Notes: generated by a model from the sequence alone, not told the origin. 64,000 nt of DNA from Polaribacter aestuariivivens (GCF_005885675.1 NZ_VANR01000002.1:372001-436000), one strand, 5' to 3'; counted from the stretch's first letter, positions 8,864-17,638 are shown. Made by a program: numbers and translations.

Positions 8864-9331
8864 ATGAAAAAAATGAAATTATTTTACGGAATTTTAATCG
8901 GACTTTTAATTTTATCATCTTGCTCAAATGATGATGGTAATGAGATTGCTGGTTTAGCTGATTTTAGTGGTAATTTTAGACTTTCCTATATTTCCAATTC
9001 ATTAGAGGAAATATGCACGAATAGTTCAAGTAATAATGATGCCACTAACAGTCCAAATGATTTTGAAATTACCTCAAACGGCAGATTCAAACAAAAAGTT
9101 TATTCACTAAATTCTAATAATGAATGTGTAGTGAGTGAAATTTTAGAAGGTAAAATTACAATTACAGGATCTTTTTATGAAAGACCAAATGGAAGCGTTG
9201 AGTATGACAATTTGGAAAAAACATCTTGGATATCTTTTTCTCTGGCTAACGATGGAAAACACGATTCATTTATTATTGAGGAAAATCAAGATAATCGTTT
9301 TGTAACATACTCATATGGTAGGTCCGACTAA
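8864..9331 (+). CDS. Small lipoprotein of unknown function
   Basis: 155 residues. A lipoprotein signal peptide ends in the lipobox LSSC with the acylated cysteine at position 20, followed by SNDDGN, so it is probably an outer-membrane-anchored lipoprotein. Codon 1 or codon 4 (both ATG) could start it. The mature part reads like a small beta-sandwich or lipocalin-like fold (ADFSGNFRLSYI at its beginning, GKITITGSFYERPNGSVEY later), but no family could be named. It is monocistronic, alone on the plus strand between priA and the RNA methyltransferase gene, with hairpin-rich intergenic DNA on both sides. That setting suggests an accessory gene. Confidence 0.65.
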   Translation: MKKMKLFYGILIGLLILSSCSNDDGNEIAGLADFSGNFRLSYISNSLEEICTNSSSNNDATNSPNDFEITSNGRFKQKVYSLNSNNECVVSEILEGKITITGSFYERPNGSVEYDNLEKTSWISFSLANDGKHDSFIIEENQDNRFVTYSYGRSD

Positions 9332-9410
9332 ATAATTAAATTAGAAACTAATATTAAAACAATTTACAACACCGTACAAAATTAATTGCTTGCTCTTTTT
9401 GCTCACTTAC

Positions 9411-9476
9411 GAAAATCCTCGCGGATTTTCTTTGTCTGTAATTATTTACTAAATTAGTTGCTTAAACCAAGCAACT
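9411..9476. repeat. Two strong hairpins in the lipoprotein 3' intergenic region
   Basis: Hairpin one: GAAAATCC (9411-9418), loop TCGC, GGATTTTC (9423-9430). Hairpin two: AGTTGCTT (9456-9463), loop AAACC, AAGCAACT (9469-9476). The GC content is higher than in nearby intergenic DNA. The first could end transcription of the lipoprotein gene, although its T-run is poor. The pair looks like a dispersed intergenic repeat of the kind common in Flavobacteria, which is a guess without a genome to compare. Confidence 0.5.
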
Positions 9477-9526
9477 GAAACATACACAAACACGTTAGCG
9501 AAACTCAAAAATTATTTTAGAAAAAA

Positions 9527-10702
9527 CTATTCTTCTTCGTCGTTATTTCGTTTTTTAAATTTACGTGTTCCTTCATACAATTCGTATTTTACAAATTTAC
9601 AATTTAAGTCACCGTTTTTAAGTGCAATTCTTTTTGATGTTCTTAAACCTACAGATTTTAAAGCATCTGTATCTGAAGTAATTAACCAAGCTGTAGAACC
9701 TGGGTAATTGTGTTTTAAAGTATCACCAATTTTCTTATAAAATTCGTGCGTATCTATATTTAAACGCTCACCATAAGGTGGATTAAACAAAATAGTAGTG
9801 TTACCAAAAACTTCTTTTTTAGAGTTGAAAAAGTTTACATGATGCACACCTATAAATTCATCTAAATTTGCGCTTTCTACATTTGCTTGTGCTTTTTGAA
9901 CTGCAGATGGTGCTTTGTCAAAACCCATTATTTTAAAATGAGAAGATCTTATTTTTTTCAACAAAGAATCTTGAATTACAAAGTACAATTCCTCATCATA
10001 ATCTTTCCAGTTTTCAAAAGCAAAAAGTTTCCTGTTGATATTTGCAGGAATATTGTTGGCAATCATTGCTGCTTCAATTAAAATAGTTCCAGAGCCACAC
10101 ATTGGGTCTATAAAGTTTTCATCACCTGTATAACCAGATAATAAAACCATACCAGCTGCCAAAACTTCGTTAATTGGTGCAATATTTGTTGCTGTTCTAT
10201 AGCCTCTTTTATGCAAAGAATCTCCAGAAGAATCTAAAGAAACAGTTAACCAATCTTTATGAATATGAATGTGAATTTTTAGGTCTGGATAATCTAAATC
10301 TACATTAGGTCTTTTACTATATTTATGACGAAAATAATCGGCAATGGCATCTTTAGATTTTAAGGAAATATAATGAGAGTTTGATGTAAAGTTTTTAGAA
10401 TTTACAACTGCTCCAATTGCAAAAGTACCTGCAGCATCTAAATAATTTTCCCACTTAATTTTTTGAATTGCCTCGTACAAATCTTCTTCATCATAAATTT
10501 TACAAGTTTTTATTGGTTTTAAAACTCTAACAGCAGTTCTTAAAGCAATATTTGCTTTGTACATAAAACCTTTGTCGCCACGAAAAGAAACACTTCTTAT
10601 GCCTTCTTTGATGTCTTGTGCACCTAAATCTTTCAGTTCTTTTGCCAATACACCTTCTAAACCAAAAAGTGTTGTTGCTGTCATTTTAAAATCCTTATCC
10701 AT
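9527..10702 (-). CDS. THUMP-domain class I RNA methyltransferase (RlmL N-terminal / YpsC type)
   Basis: Probable S-adenosylmethionine-dependent N2-guanine methyltransferase acting on rRNA or tRNA. It has 391 residues. It opens FKMTATTLFGLEGVLAKEL, followed by a THUMP RNA-binding domain to about residue 150. The methyltransferase domain has motif I FIDPMCGSGTILIEAA and the catalytic NPPYGERL. The C-terminus is basic and acidic (RKFKKRNNDEEE). The start is placed at ATG 10700-10702 because a -7 element (10721-10728) lies over the more upstream in-frame ATG at 10723; translation from there would begin inside the promoter. The exact target nucleotide is not shown by sequence. Confidence 0.9.
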   Translation of the reverse strand: MDKDFKMTATTLFGLEGVLAKELKDLGAQDIKEGIRSVSFRGDKGFMYKANIALRTAVRVLKPIKTCKIYDEEDLYEAIQKIKWENYLDAAGTFAIGAVVNSKNFTSNSHYISLKSKDAIADYFRHKYSKRPNVDLDYPDLKIHIHIHKDWLTVSLDSSGDSLHKRGYRTATNIAPINEVLAAGMVLLSGYTGDENFIDPMCGSGTILIEAAMIANNIPANINRKLFAFENWKDYDEELYFVIQDSLLKKIRSSHFKIMGFDKAPSAVQKAQANVESANLDEFIGVHHVNFFNSKKEVFGNTTILFNPPYGERLNIDTHEFYKKIGDTLKHNYPGSTAWLITSDTDALKSVGLRTSKRIALKNGDLNCKFVKYELYEGTRKFKKRNNDEEE

Positions 10703-10720
10703 AGTTGTAAAAATTGATTG

Positions 10721-10728
10721 CAAAAGTA
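10721..10728 (-). promoter_or_regulatory. -7 promoter element of the THUMP methyltransferase gene
   Basis: Minus-strand TACTTTTG, an exact TAnnTTTG match. It lies 18 bp before ATG 10702 and argues against the longer reading frame starting at 10723. Confidence 0.65.
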
Positions 10729-10834
10729 CGTTTTATTGTTTGAAATTAATAGTTTGTTTTTAGAAGTATGAGTTTGTGAAAAATTCATTTTAAGAATCCT
10801 AAGATTTGATTACTTTTACAGACTCAATTGACCT

Positions 10835-11560
10835 ATGGATACTAAAAATTGGTTTGAAGATTGGTTTAACACGCCTTATTATCATACGCTATATAAAGAC
10901 AGGAACACTTCTGATGCTCAGTTATTTATGAAAAATATAACTGTGTTTTTAGAGTTACCTAAAACTACTCATATTTTAGATTTGCCTTGTGGCAAAGGAC
11001 GTCATGCTGTATTTTTAAATTCTTTAGGATACAAAGTTACTGGAGGTGATTTGTCTGAAAACAGCATAAAATCGGCTAAAAAGTTTGAAAATGATAGGTT
11101 GACTTTTAAAGTACATGACATGAGAAAGCCGTTTAAAAACAAATACAATGCTGTTTTTAATTTGTTTACAAGTTTCGGTTATTTTGAAGATGATGCTGAA
11201 GATATTTTAATACTTCAAAACATAAAAAATGGGTTGACAAATCATGGTCTTTTTATTTTTGATTTCTTAAACGCTAATAAAGTAAAAGCTAATTTAGTTG
11301 CTAAAGAAACTAAAGTTGTAGATGGTATTACGTTTCATATTAAAAGAGAAATTAAAAACGGATTTATATTAAAACATATTTCTTTTTTTGCTGATGATAA
11401 ACAGCATTCTTTTACAGAACGTGTAAAGTTTTTAGATTTAGATAAAATGACTTCCTATTTTAATAAAGTTGGGTTTACTATTATGCATATTTTTGGAGAT
11501 TATAAACTAAATGATTTTGATTCTGAAAATTCTAATCGTTTAATTTTAGTGGCAAAATAA
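10835..11560 (+). CDS. Class I SAM-dependent methyltransferase
   Basis: 241 residues. SAM-binding motif I is ILDLPCGKGRHAVFL at about residues 48-62, followed by the acidic ribose-binding VTGGDLSENSI. The region FNLFTSFGYFEDD is typical of the Methyltransf_25 group of small-molecule methyltransferases. The substrate cannot be deduced. Its stop codon shares one base with the start of the downstream ZIP-transporter gene (TAATG), so the two are coupled. The promoter lies in the short divergent region with the THUMP gene; only an imperfect TACTTTTA is visible there. Confidence 0.8.
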   Translation: MDTKNWFEDWFNTPYYHTLYKDRNTSDAQLFMKNITVFLELPKTTHILDLPCGKGRHAVFLNSLGYKVTGGDLSENSIKSAKKFENDRLTFKVHDMRKPFKNKYNAVFNLFTSFGYFEDDAEDILILQNIKNGLTNHGLFIFDFLNANKVKANLVAKETKVVDGITFHIKREIKNGFILKHISFFADDKQHSFTERVKFLDLDKMTSYFNKVGFTIMHIFGDYKLNDFDSENSNRLILVAK

Positions 11561-12237
11561 TGAGTTATATACTTTTAATTTTATCAGTTTTGTTAGGTGC
11601 TGCATTGGTTTTTATTATAAAACCAAGTAACAAAATTGTAAGGTTATTATTAGCCTTTAGTGGAGCTTACCTTTTATCTGTTACCATTTTACATTTGTTA
11701 CCAGATGTTTACACTATTAATTCTGATGATACTGTAGTTGGAATATTTATTTTGGTAGGAATTATTTTACAATCCGTTTTAGAGTCTTTTTCTAAAGGTG
11801 CTGAACATGGGCATATTCATATTCATTCAGATGGAAAAAAATTTCCGACTTTACTTTTTTTAAGTTTGTGTTTACATGCTTTTTCAGAAGGTTTACCAAT
11901 TCATCATGCAGATGATAATTTATTATGGGCAATTGTTGTACATAAAATACCAATTGCAATTGTTTTAACAACTTTTTTATTGCATACCAATTATTCAAAG
12001 AAAACAGTTTTTTTATTTCTATCCTTTTTTGCAATAATGAGTCCTTTAGGGATATTTTTAGGTGATAAAATTTTATTTTTTAATACTTATTCAACAGAAA
12101 TTACTGCTTTAATTATTGGTGTTTTTCTGCACATATCTACCATTATACTTTTTGAAACTACTGAAAACCATAAGTTTAATTTGCAAAAGTTTATTGCAAT
12201 TCTTTTAGGGGTTTTACTAACTATTTTTACTTTGTAG
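11560..12237 (+). CDS. ZIP-family metal (zinc/divalent cation) transporter
   Basis: Inner-membrane permease of about 225 residues with seven to eight hydrophobic helices. It has the ZIP signature in the fourth and fifth helices: LCLHAFSEGLPIHH and VVHKIPIAIVLTTFLL, whose His/Glu residues form the metal path. A His-rich loop (HGHIHIHSDGKK, about residues 84-95) before them probably binds metal. It is coupled to the preceding methyltransferase by a one-base overlap and followed by the palindrome at 12262-12285. Direction and exact metal are assigned only by family. Confidence 0.88.
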   Translation: MSYILLILSVLLGAALVFIIKPSNKIVRLLLAFSGAYLLSVTILHLLPDVYTINSDDTVVGIFILVGIILQSVLESFSKGAEHGHIHIHSDGKKFPTLLFLSLCLHAFSEGLPIHHADDNLLWAIVVHKIPIAIVLTTFLLHTNYSKKTVFLFLSFFAIMSPLGIFLGDKILFFNTYSTEITALIIGVFLHISTIILFETTENHKFNLQKFIAILLGVLLTIFTL

Positions 12238-12261
12238 TTTTTTGTTTACATTTAATGAGAA

Positions 12262-12285
12262 AATATACCTATTTATAGGTATATT
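12262..12285. promoter_or_regulatory. Palindromic operator candidate upstream of the lipoprotein/histidine kinase operon
   Basis: A perfect 10-bp inverted repeat, AATATACCTA / TAGGTATATT, with a TTTA spacer. Its right 14 bases (CTATTTATAGGTAT) recur at 14673-14686 before the response-regulator gene. The centre lies about 37.5 bp upstream of the end of a near-consensus -7 element (GATATTTG, 12304-12311), the usual place for an activator. It could also serve as a terminator for the ZIP gene, but it has no downstream T-run. Confidence 0.55.
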
Positions 12286-12332
12286 ATTGTTTTGAATATT
12301 TAGGATATTTGAATAAATTAATAAAAACCAAA

Positions 12333-12953
12333 ATGATAAGATTTAAACAAGCCGCTTTAGCTGTAACATGCTTAGTATTTTTACTTATTTCATGTAAAAA
12401 TAATTCCGAAAAAAATAAAAAGGAGATTGAAAAAGAGTTAAAACTAAAAATTAAGAAAGTAGAGCAACCTCAAAAAAAACCTAGAAAATTTTTAACTGGT
12501 GAAAGAAAAAAATATGAAAAGGCAAAAAAAGAAAACTTAGATGTTTTAGAGGGTGAAAGTTATTTCAATATAAAAGACGAGTATGTCTTACTAAAAATAC
12601 CTGTTGCTAATGAAGATTTCAGAATTTATAATGCTTTTAATATACAAATTAACAATAAAAAAGCAATTTTAATTACAATTACAGACAAAACCCCAGTTTC
12701 TATCAAGGGTACTTTAGGAAACTTTATTTTAGAAGAAAAAATATTATTTTCAAATTTTATAGGAGAGTCCTTAAAACTTAATAAAAATGATAAACTTGAG
12801 GTAATTATAATTAATGACGATTCTATTGCAACTAAAACTATTGAAGAAATTAAATCTTTTATTAAAGATTTTGATTTATATGAAGACAAAATTAAACTAA
12901 ATAATTTTGAACCCTCAGATAAAGGTGGTGGTGTAATAAATCCCGGTCCGTAA
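12333..12953 (+). CDS. Lipoprotein encoded with a TPR histidine kinase
   Basis: 206 residues from the ATG at 12333. This start gives a clean lipoprotein signal, MIRFKQAALAVTCLVFLLISC. The in-frame ATG at 12309 falls on the probable -7 element. After the cysteine comes a Lys/Glu-rich helical stretch to about residue 70, then a mixed alpha/beta domain, ending in the flexible tail SDKGGGVINPGP. No known family was recognised. It stops 1 bp before the kinase gene, so the pair is co-transcribed. Its place in the operon suggests a periplasm- or surface-facing accessory or signal-binding part of the sensor, which is inference only. Confidence 0.7.
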   Translation: MIRFKQAALAVTCLVFLLISCKNNSEKNKKEIEKELKLKIKKVEQPQKKPRKFLTGERKKYEKAKKENLDVLEGESYFNIKDEYVLLKIPVANEDFRIYNAFNIQINNKKAILITITDKTPVSIKGTLGNFILEEKILFSNFIGESLKLNKNDKLEVIIINDDSIATKTIEEIKSFIKDFDLYEDKIKLNNFEPSDKGGGVINPGP

Positions 12954-12954
12954 T

Positions 12955-14667
12955 ATGCGCTTAAATAAAAACAGCTATTTTAAACTACAAATTATAATTG
13001 TATCGATGATTTGTAGTTTTTCTTTTAGCCAAAAAAAAAAAATAGATTCTGCGTACTATTACTTTAAACAAGCAAAAAATTATGATTTTAAAAATAGCCA
13101 TTTTTTAGCTTATGAAAATTATATTAAATCTTTAAATATTTATAAAGAAATAAACTATATAGATAGCATAGCAAAATGTAATTTAGAACTATTCGAACTT
13201 ATAGAATCACAATCAAATTTAAATAAAGATGCTAAACCCTATTTAGACGAATATTATAAATACGCATTAAAAAGAAGTGACTCTTTTAAACTTTTAAAAG
13301 CCTATAATAGATTTGCTGAATATTATTGGGATAACAACAATATTAGTAAATCTAGAATGTATTATTTTAAAGCTCTTAAGACTGTAGAAAACTCAAAACT
13401 AAAGCAATACAAAGCAAATATTTATGCAAATCTTGCATATTTATACACTAAAAAAAAGCCAGATTCAGCTAAAATTTTCTTTGAAAAAACCTTAACTAAT
13501 GTTAATAAGAATGATAAGAACTTACTTTTCGGTAACTACATAAATTATGCAATTTTTTTTCAGCAACAAAAAAAGTTTAGTAAAGCAATTGCTTTACTAA
13601 ACAAAGCAAAAGAAATAGAACCAACTGCCTATAAACTAAAATATTACAAAATACTTTATAATAATTTTGCAAAATGTTATAAAGAGATTGGAGACTATAA
13701 AAAAGCTTATGAAGCTTATGAAAAATATAATACTTATAGAGATAGTTTAAATAATACAACACAGAACATAGCTATTTCAGATTTAGATAAGAAATATCAA
13801 ACAGAAAAAAAAGAAAAGCAAATTTTACAATTAGAAAAAGAAAATTTAGAAACCGAAAGCAAAAGAATAAAAAATAGAAACCTCTTAATAGGCTCTCTTC
13901 TATTTATATTATTTACAGGAACAATAGGAATACTATCACTTAAAAATTCTAAAAGAAAAAGAAAGCTTTTAGAACAAGATAAAGAGCTCGAAAAACAAAA
14001 AAATCTTACACTTTTAAAAGAACAAGAATTAACTACTATAAATGCAATGGTAGATGGTCAAGAGAAAGAACGGAAAAGAATTGCAGAAGATTTGCATGAT
14101 AATTTAGGTTCTGTTCTAGCCACTTTGAAATTACATTTCGAGAATCTTCAAATGAATAAAGAAAAAAAGAAAATAAATCAAGAAGAGTTATTTAATAAAA
14201 CAGAAAACTTAATAGATGAGGCCTATTTAAAAGTTAGAAGTATTGCTCACGCTAAAAATGCAGGTGTGATTGCAAACCAAGGTTTGTTATCTGCAATAGA
14301 AATGATGGCAGAAAAAATAGCTGTAGCAGATAAAATTAATATTGATGTAATTGATTTTGGGTTGGATAAACCTTTAGAAAATAGTTTAGAAATCACCACT
14401 TTTAGAATCATTCAAGAATTAATTACCAATGTTTTAAAACATGCTGAGGCTAAAAATATCACAATAAATATTTCTTTATATGATAATGATTTGCAAATTA
14501 TTATTGAAGATGATGGAAAAGGTTTTGATGCTAACGCAATTGACTCTAAAAAAGGAATGGGTATTACCTCAATAGAAACAAGAATTTCGCATTTAAATGG
14601 AACGTTTGAAATAGATTCTACCTTTGGCAAAGGAACTTCGGTTTTAATTAATATTCCTTTGAAGTAA
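12955..14667 (+). CDS. TPR-containing sensor histidine kinase (HisKA_3/LuxR-system type)
   Basis: 570 residues. A signal peptide (to about residue 24) precedes a periplasmic TPR array of about five helical repeats (residues 30-270; FAKCYKEIGDYKKAYEAYEK is one unit). A coiled coil, a transmembrane helix at about 308-328 (LLIGSLLFILFTGTIGIL) and a second coiled coil follow. The dimerisation/phosphoacceptor segment ERKRIAEDLHDNLGSVLATL has the candidate phospho-histidine His381. The ATPase domain shows the N box ELITNVLKHAEAK and G box DDGKGFD, and ends GKGTSVLINIPLK. The partner is the LuxR-type regulator 65 bp downstream. The ATG comes 1 bp after the lipoprotein stop. Confidence 0.93.
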   Translation: MRLNKNSYFKLQIIIVSMICSFSFSQKKKIDSAYYYFKQAKNYDFKNSHFLAYENYIKSLNIYKEINYIDSIAKCNLELFELIESQSNLNKDAKPYLDEYYKYALKRSDSFKLLKAYNRFAEYYWDNNNISKSRMYYFKALKTVENSKLKQYKANIYANLAYLYTKKKPDSAKIFFEKTLTNVNKNDKNLLFGNYINYAIFFQQQKKFSKAIALLNKAKEIEPTAYKLKYYKILYNNFAKCYKEIGDYKKAYEAYEKYNTYRDSLNNTTQNIAISDLDKKYQTEKKEKQILQLEKENLETESKRIKNRNLLIGSLLFILFTGTIGILSLKNSKRKRKLLEQDKELEKQKNLTLLKEQELTTINAMVDGQEKERKRIAEDLHDNLGSVLATLKLHFENLQMNKEKKKINQEELFNKTENLIDEAYLKVRSIAHAKNAGVIANQGLLSAIEMMAEKIAVADKINIDVIDFGLDKPLENSLEITTFRIIQELITNVLKHAEAKNITINISLYDNDLQIIIEDDGKGFDANAIDSKKGMGITSIETRISHLNGTFEIDSTFGKGTSVLINIPLK

Positions 14668-14670
14668 AAT

Positions 14671-14686
14671 CACTATTTATAGGTAT
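14671..14686. promoter_or_regulatory. Second copy of the regulator-site motif, upstream of the response regulator
   Basis: The 14 bases 14673-14686 (CTATTTATAGGTAT) are identical to part of the palindrome at 12262-12285. The motif centre lies about 38.5 bp upstream of the end of the -7 element TATTTTTG (14709-14716), within 1 bp of the spacing at the first site. This fits autoregulation by the LuxR-type regulator. Confidence 0.5.
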
Positions 14687-14708
14687 GTTTTGTTGAAGGT
14701 TTAGAAGT

Positions 14709-14716
14709 TATTTTTG
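14709..14716 (+). promoter_or_regulatory. -7 promoter element of the response-regulator gene
   Basis: TATTTTTG is an exact TAnnTTTG match 16 bp before the ATG at 14733. It shows that the regulator can be transcribed separately from the kinase. No -33 TTG is at the expected distance, as would fit an activator-dependent promoter. Confidence 0.55.
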
Positions 14717-14732
14717 AAATAAATAATAGGTT

Positions 14733-15374
14733 ATGATAACAGTTGTAATGGCAGAAGATCATCAAATGTTAATTGATGGTGTAAAATCTTTTTTTGAGTA
14801 TGATGAAAACATCAATATTATTGGTACTGTAAACAATGGAGAAGATTTGGTTAAATTAGTTACTTTAAAACAACCAAAGTTAATTATTACAGATATTAGA
14901 ATGCCAAAAATGGATGGAATTGAAGCTGCTAAAATTATAAAAAAACAGTTTCCACACATTCATATTTTAGCAATGACAATGTTTGACCAACCAGATGCTA
15001 TCAAACAAATGTTAAATGCAGGTGCAAATGGTTATATTTTAAAAAATTCTGGTATAAAAATGCTTTCTAAAGCAATCAGCTCAGTTTCAAATGGTGAAAC
15101 ATTTTTTGATCCTAATGTGGCATTTAATTTTATGAACGGTTATGTAAATGATAATGTAACCATTGGAAAATCTGACAAGGTTTTGTTATCAAACAGAGAA
15201 AAAGAAATACTACATTTAATTGCAAACGGAAAAACATCTAAAGAAATAGCAGAAAGTTTGTTTTTAGCTAAAACTACTATTGATACGCATCGTAAAAACA
15301 TGATTCGAAAACTAGATTTGTCTTCAGGTAGTGAATTGGTTAAATATGCTATTGATAAGAAGTATCAATTTTAA
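14733..15374 (+). CDS. LuxR/NarL-family response regulator
   Basis: 213 residues. The receiver domain (1-120) has the acidic pair Glu8-Asp9, phospho-acceptor Asp54 in LIITDIRMPKMDG and the conserved Lys in GYILKNS. The C-terminal helix-turn-helix (about 148-205) is LSNREKEILHLIANGKTSKE followed by IAESLFLAKTTIDTHRKNMI. It is the output partner of the TPR kinase immediately upstream and very probably binds the repeated sites at 12262 and 14671. Its last 4 bp overlap the convergent recQ gene. Confidence 0.95.
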   Translation: MITVVMAEDHQMLIDGVKSFFEYDENINIIGTVNNGEDLVKLVTLKQPKLIITDIRMPKMDGIEAAKIIKKQFPHIHILAMTMFDQPDAIKQMLNAGANGYILKNSGIKMLSKAISSVSNGETFFDPNVAFNFMNGYVNDNVTIGKSDKVLLSNREKEILHLIANGKTSKEIAESLFLAKTTIDTHRKNMIRKLDLSSGSELVKYAIDKKYQF

Positions 15375-17551
15375 TTACCAACTTCATTAATAAATTTAAT
15401 TCGCATCAAACGTAATTCTTCTTCGTCATAATCACCATCAAATTCGTCTAAAGCTTCTTGAATACTGTCAGATTCTGCCTCCATAAAATATTCGTGAATT
15501 TCTTCTTGCTGATCTTCGTCTAATAAATCATCTAAAGCATAATCAATATTTAATTTGGTTCCAGAGTAAATAATTGCCTCCATTTCTTTAATCAAATCAG
15601 ACATTTCTTTACCTTTTGATTTTGCAATGTCTTCTAACGGTAACTTTCTATCGGTATTTTGAATTATGTATAATTTTAAACCCGAATTAGTTCCTGTACT
15701 TTTAACGATTAAATCATCTGGTCTTAAAATATCATTTTCTTCTACGTAAGTATTAATCAATTTTACAAATTCTTTTCCAAATTTTCTTGCTTTACCTTCT
15801 CCAACACCATGAACTTTAGATAGTTCATCTAAATTTATTGGATATTTTAAAGCCATATCATCAATAGATGGATCTTGAAAAACTGCAAATGGTGGTACTG
15901 ACGATTTTAAAGCTACTTTTTTTCTTAAATCTTTTAATAGTTTTACCAAAGTTTCATCAACAGCAACACTTGATTTTGAATTTGTAATTATGGTATTGTC
16001 ATTTTCTTCAGAATAAGTATGATCTTCTGTCATCATAAAAGAAGTTGGATTGTCTAAAAACTTTTCTCCTTCTTTATCTAATTTTATGACACCATATTGT
16101 TCTATTTCTTTTCTAATAAAATTCACCACTAATATTTGACGAATGAGCGCCATCCAATAAGCTGCAGATTTGTCTTTTCCAATACCAAAATAAGGTTGCA
16201 AATGTGTTTTATGAGAAGTTAACAATGCATTTTCTTTACCAATAATTGTATTTACAACTTCTTTTGCTTTGTATTTTTGAAGAGTATCTCTAATTACAGA
16301 TAATAATTTTACTACATCGTCTTTTGCTTCGTGCTTTTTCTTTGGATTTCTAGAATTGTCATCCATATCAGCTCCTTCACCATTCACTTCATCAAATTCT
16401 TCACCAAAATAATGCAACAAATATTTACGTCTGTTCATAGAAGTTTCTGCATAACCAACAACTTCTTGTAAAAGTGCGTGCCCAATTTCTTGTTCTGCAA
16501 CAGGTTTGCTTGCCATAAATTTTTCTAGCTTCTCAATATCTTTATATGAGTAAAAAGCCAAACAATACCCTTCACCATCATCACGTCCTGCTCTACCAGT
16601 TTCTTGATAATAACTTTCTAAACTTTTTGGAATGTCATGGTGAATTACATAACGTACATCTGGTTTGTCTATTCCCATACCAAAGGCAATAGTTGCTACC
16701 ACCACATCACAATCTTCCATTAGAAACATATCTTGATGCTTTACTCTAGTTTTAGCATCTAAACCTGCGTGATATGGTACTGCATTAATTCCGTTTACTT
16801 GTAAAATTTGAGCAATTTCTTCTACTTTTTTCCTACTCAAACAATAAATAATTCCAGATTTTCCTATTCGTTGTTTTACAAAGCGAATAATATCTTTTTC
16901 TACATCTGACGTTTTTGGTCGAACTTCATAAAACAAATTAGCTCTGTTAAAAGATGCTTTAAACCTGTTTGCATCTGTTATACCTAAAGTTTTTAAAATA
17001 TCTTCTTGTACTTTTTCTGTTGCAGTTGCCGTTAAGCAAATTACAGGAACATTATCTATTGCTTTAATTATATGTCGTAAATTTCTGTATTCTGGTCTAA
17101 AATCATGCCCCCATTCTGAAATACAATGCGCTTCATCAATTGCCACAAAAGAAATTTTTTGTGTACGTAAAAAAGTAACATATTCTTCTTTTATTAAAGA
17201 TTCTGGTGCAACGTAAAGTAGTTTTGTAATTCCATTAGTAATATCTTCCTTTACTTGAGCAACTTCGCTTTTATTTAATGAAGAATTTAAAACATGTGCA
17301 ACACCATCGTTTTCAGAAATACCTCTTATAGCATCTACTTGATTTTTCATCAATGCAATTAATGGTGAAACTACAATAGCAGTTCCTTCTTTCATTAACG
17401 CTGGTAATTGATAACAAAGAGATTTACCACCACCTGTTGGCATAATAACAAACGTATTCTCATTGTTTACAATACTTTTTATAACCTGTTCTTGTAAACC
17501 TTTAAATTTACTAAAACCAAAAAACTTTTTTAAAGGACTATGTAAATCCAT
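15371..17551 (-). CDS. recQ: ATP-dependent DNA helicase RecQ
   Basis: 3'-5' superfamily 2 helicase for recombination and fork repair. It has 726 residues. Walker A is MPTGGGKSLCYQLPAL at 37-52. The DEAH box lies in AIDEAHCISEWGHDFRPEYR near 137. The helicase C domain ends with QETGRAGRDDGEG. The zinc-binding part of RQC appears diverged. An HRDC-like domain lies around 525-600 (PPFAVFQDPSIDDMALKYP and VHGVGEGKARKFG), and a long acidic tail follows. It converges with the response-regulator gene with a 4-bp overlap. Confidence 0.95.
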   Translation of the reverse strand: MDLHSPLKKFFGFSKFKGLQEQVIKSIVNNENTFVIMPTGGGKSLCYQLPALMKEGTAIVVSPLIALMKNQVDAIRGISENDGVAHVLNSSLNKSEVAQVKEDITNGITKLLYVAPESLIKEEYVTFLRTQKISFVAIDEAHCISEWGHDFRPEYRNLRHIIKAIDNVPVICLTATATEKVQEDILKTLGITDANRFKASFNRANLFYEVRPKTSDVEKDIIRFVKQRIGKSGIIYCLSRKKVEEIAQILQVNGINAVPYHAGLDAKTRVKHQDMFLMEDCDVVVATIAFGMGIDKPDVRYVIHHDIPKSLESYYQETGRAGRDDGEGYCLAFYSYKDIEKLEKFMASKPVAEQEIGHALLQEVVGYAETSMNRRKYLLHYFGEEFDEVNGEGADMDDNSRNPKKKHEAKDDVVKLLSVIRDTLQKYKAKEVVNTIIGKENALLTSHKTHLQPYFGIGKDKSAAYWMALIRQILVVNFIRKEIEQYGVIKLDKEGEKFLDNPTSFMMTEDHTYSEENDNTIITNSKSSVAVDETLVKLLKDLRKKVALKSSVPPFAVFQDPSIDDMALKYPINLDELSKVHGVGEGKARKFGKEFVKLINTYVEENDILRPDDLIVKSTGTNSGLKLYIIQNTDRKLPLEDIAKSKGKEMSDLIKEMEAIIYSGTKLNIDYALDDLLDEDQQEEIHEYFMEAESDSIQEALDEFDGDYDEEELRLMRIKFINEVGN

Positions 17552-17607
17552 GTAATCTAAAAATCTATAATTATTAAAATTAAAACAAAATACAAATGAT
17601 TATTCTA

Positions 17608-17638
17608 TTTGCTGTGACTAAATTTTATAGTAAATTTG
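17608..17638 (+). promoter_or_regulatory. Promoter of the kdsD-tatC operon
   Basis: TTTG at 17608-17611 (-33) is followed after 19 bp by TAAATTTG at 17631-17638 (-7). Both elements and the spacing match the Bacteroidota consensus exactly. It leaves a leader of about 50 bases before the TTG start of kdsD and is the best promoter in the window. Confidence 0.82.

Noticed and set aside
12262-12285. Simple terminator of the ZIP transporter gene
   Set aside because: The stem is followed by ATTGTTTTG rather than a T-run, and half of it recurs before the regulator gene, so a protein-binding site is more likely, though a dual role is not excluded.
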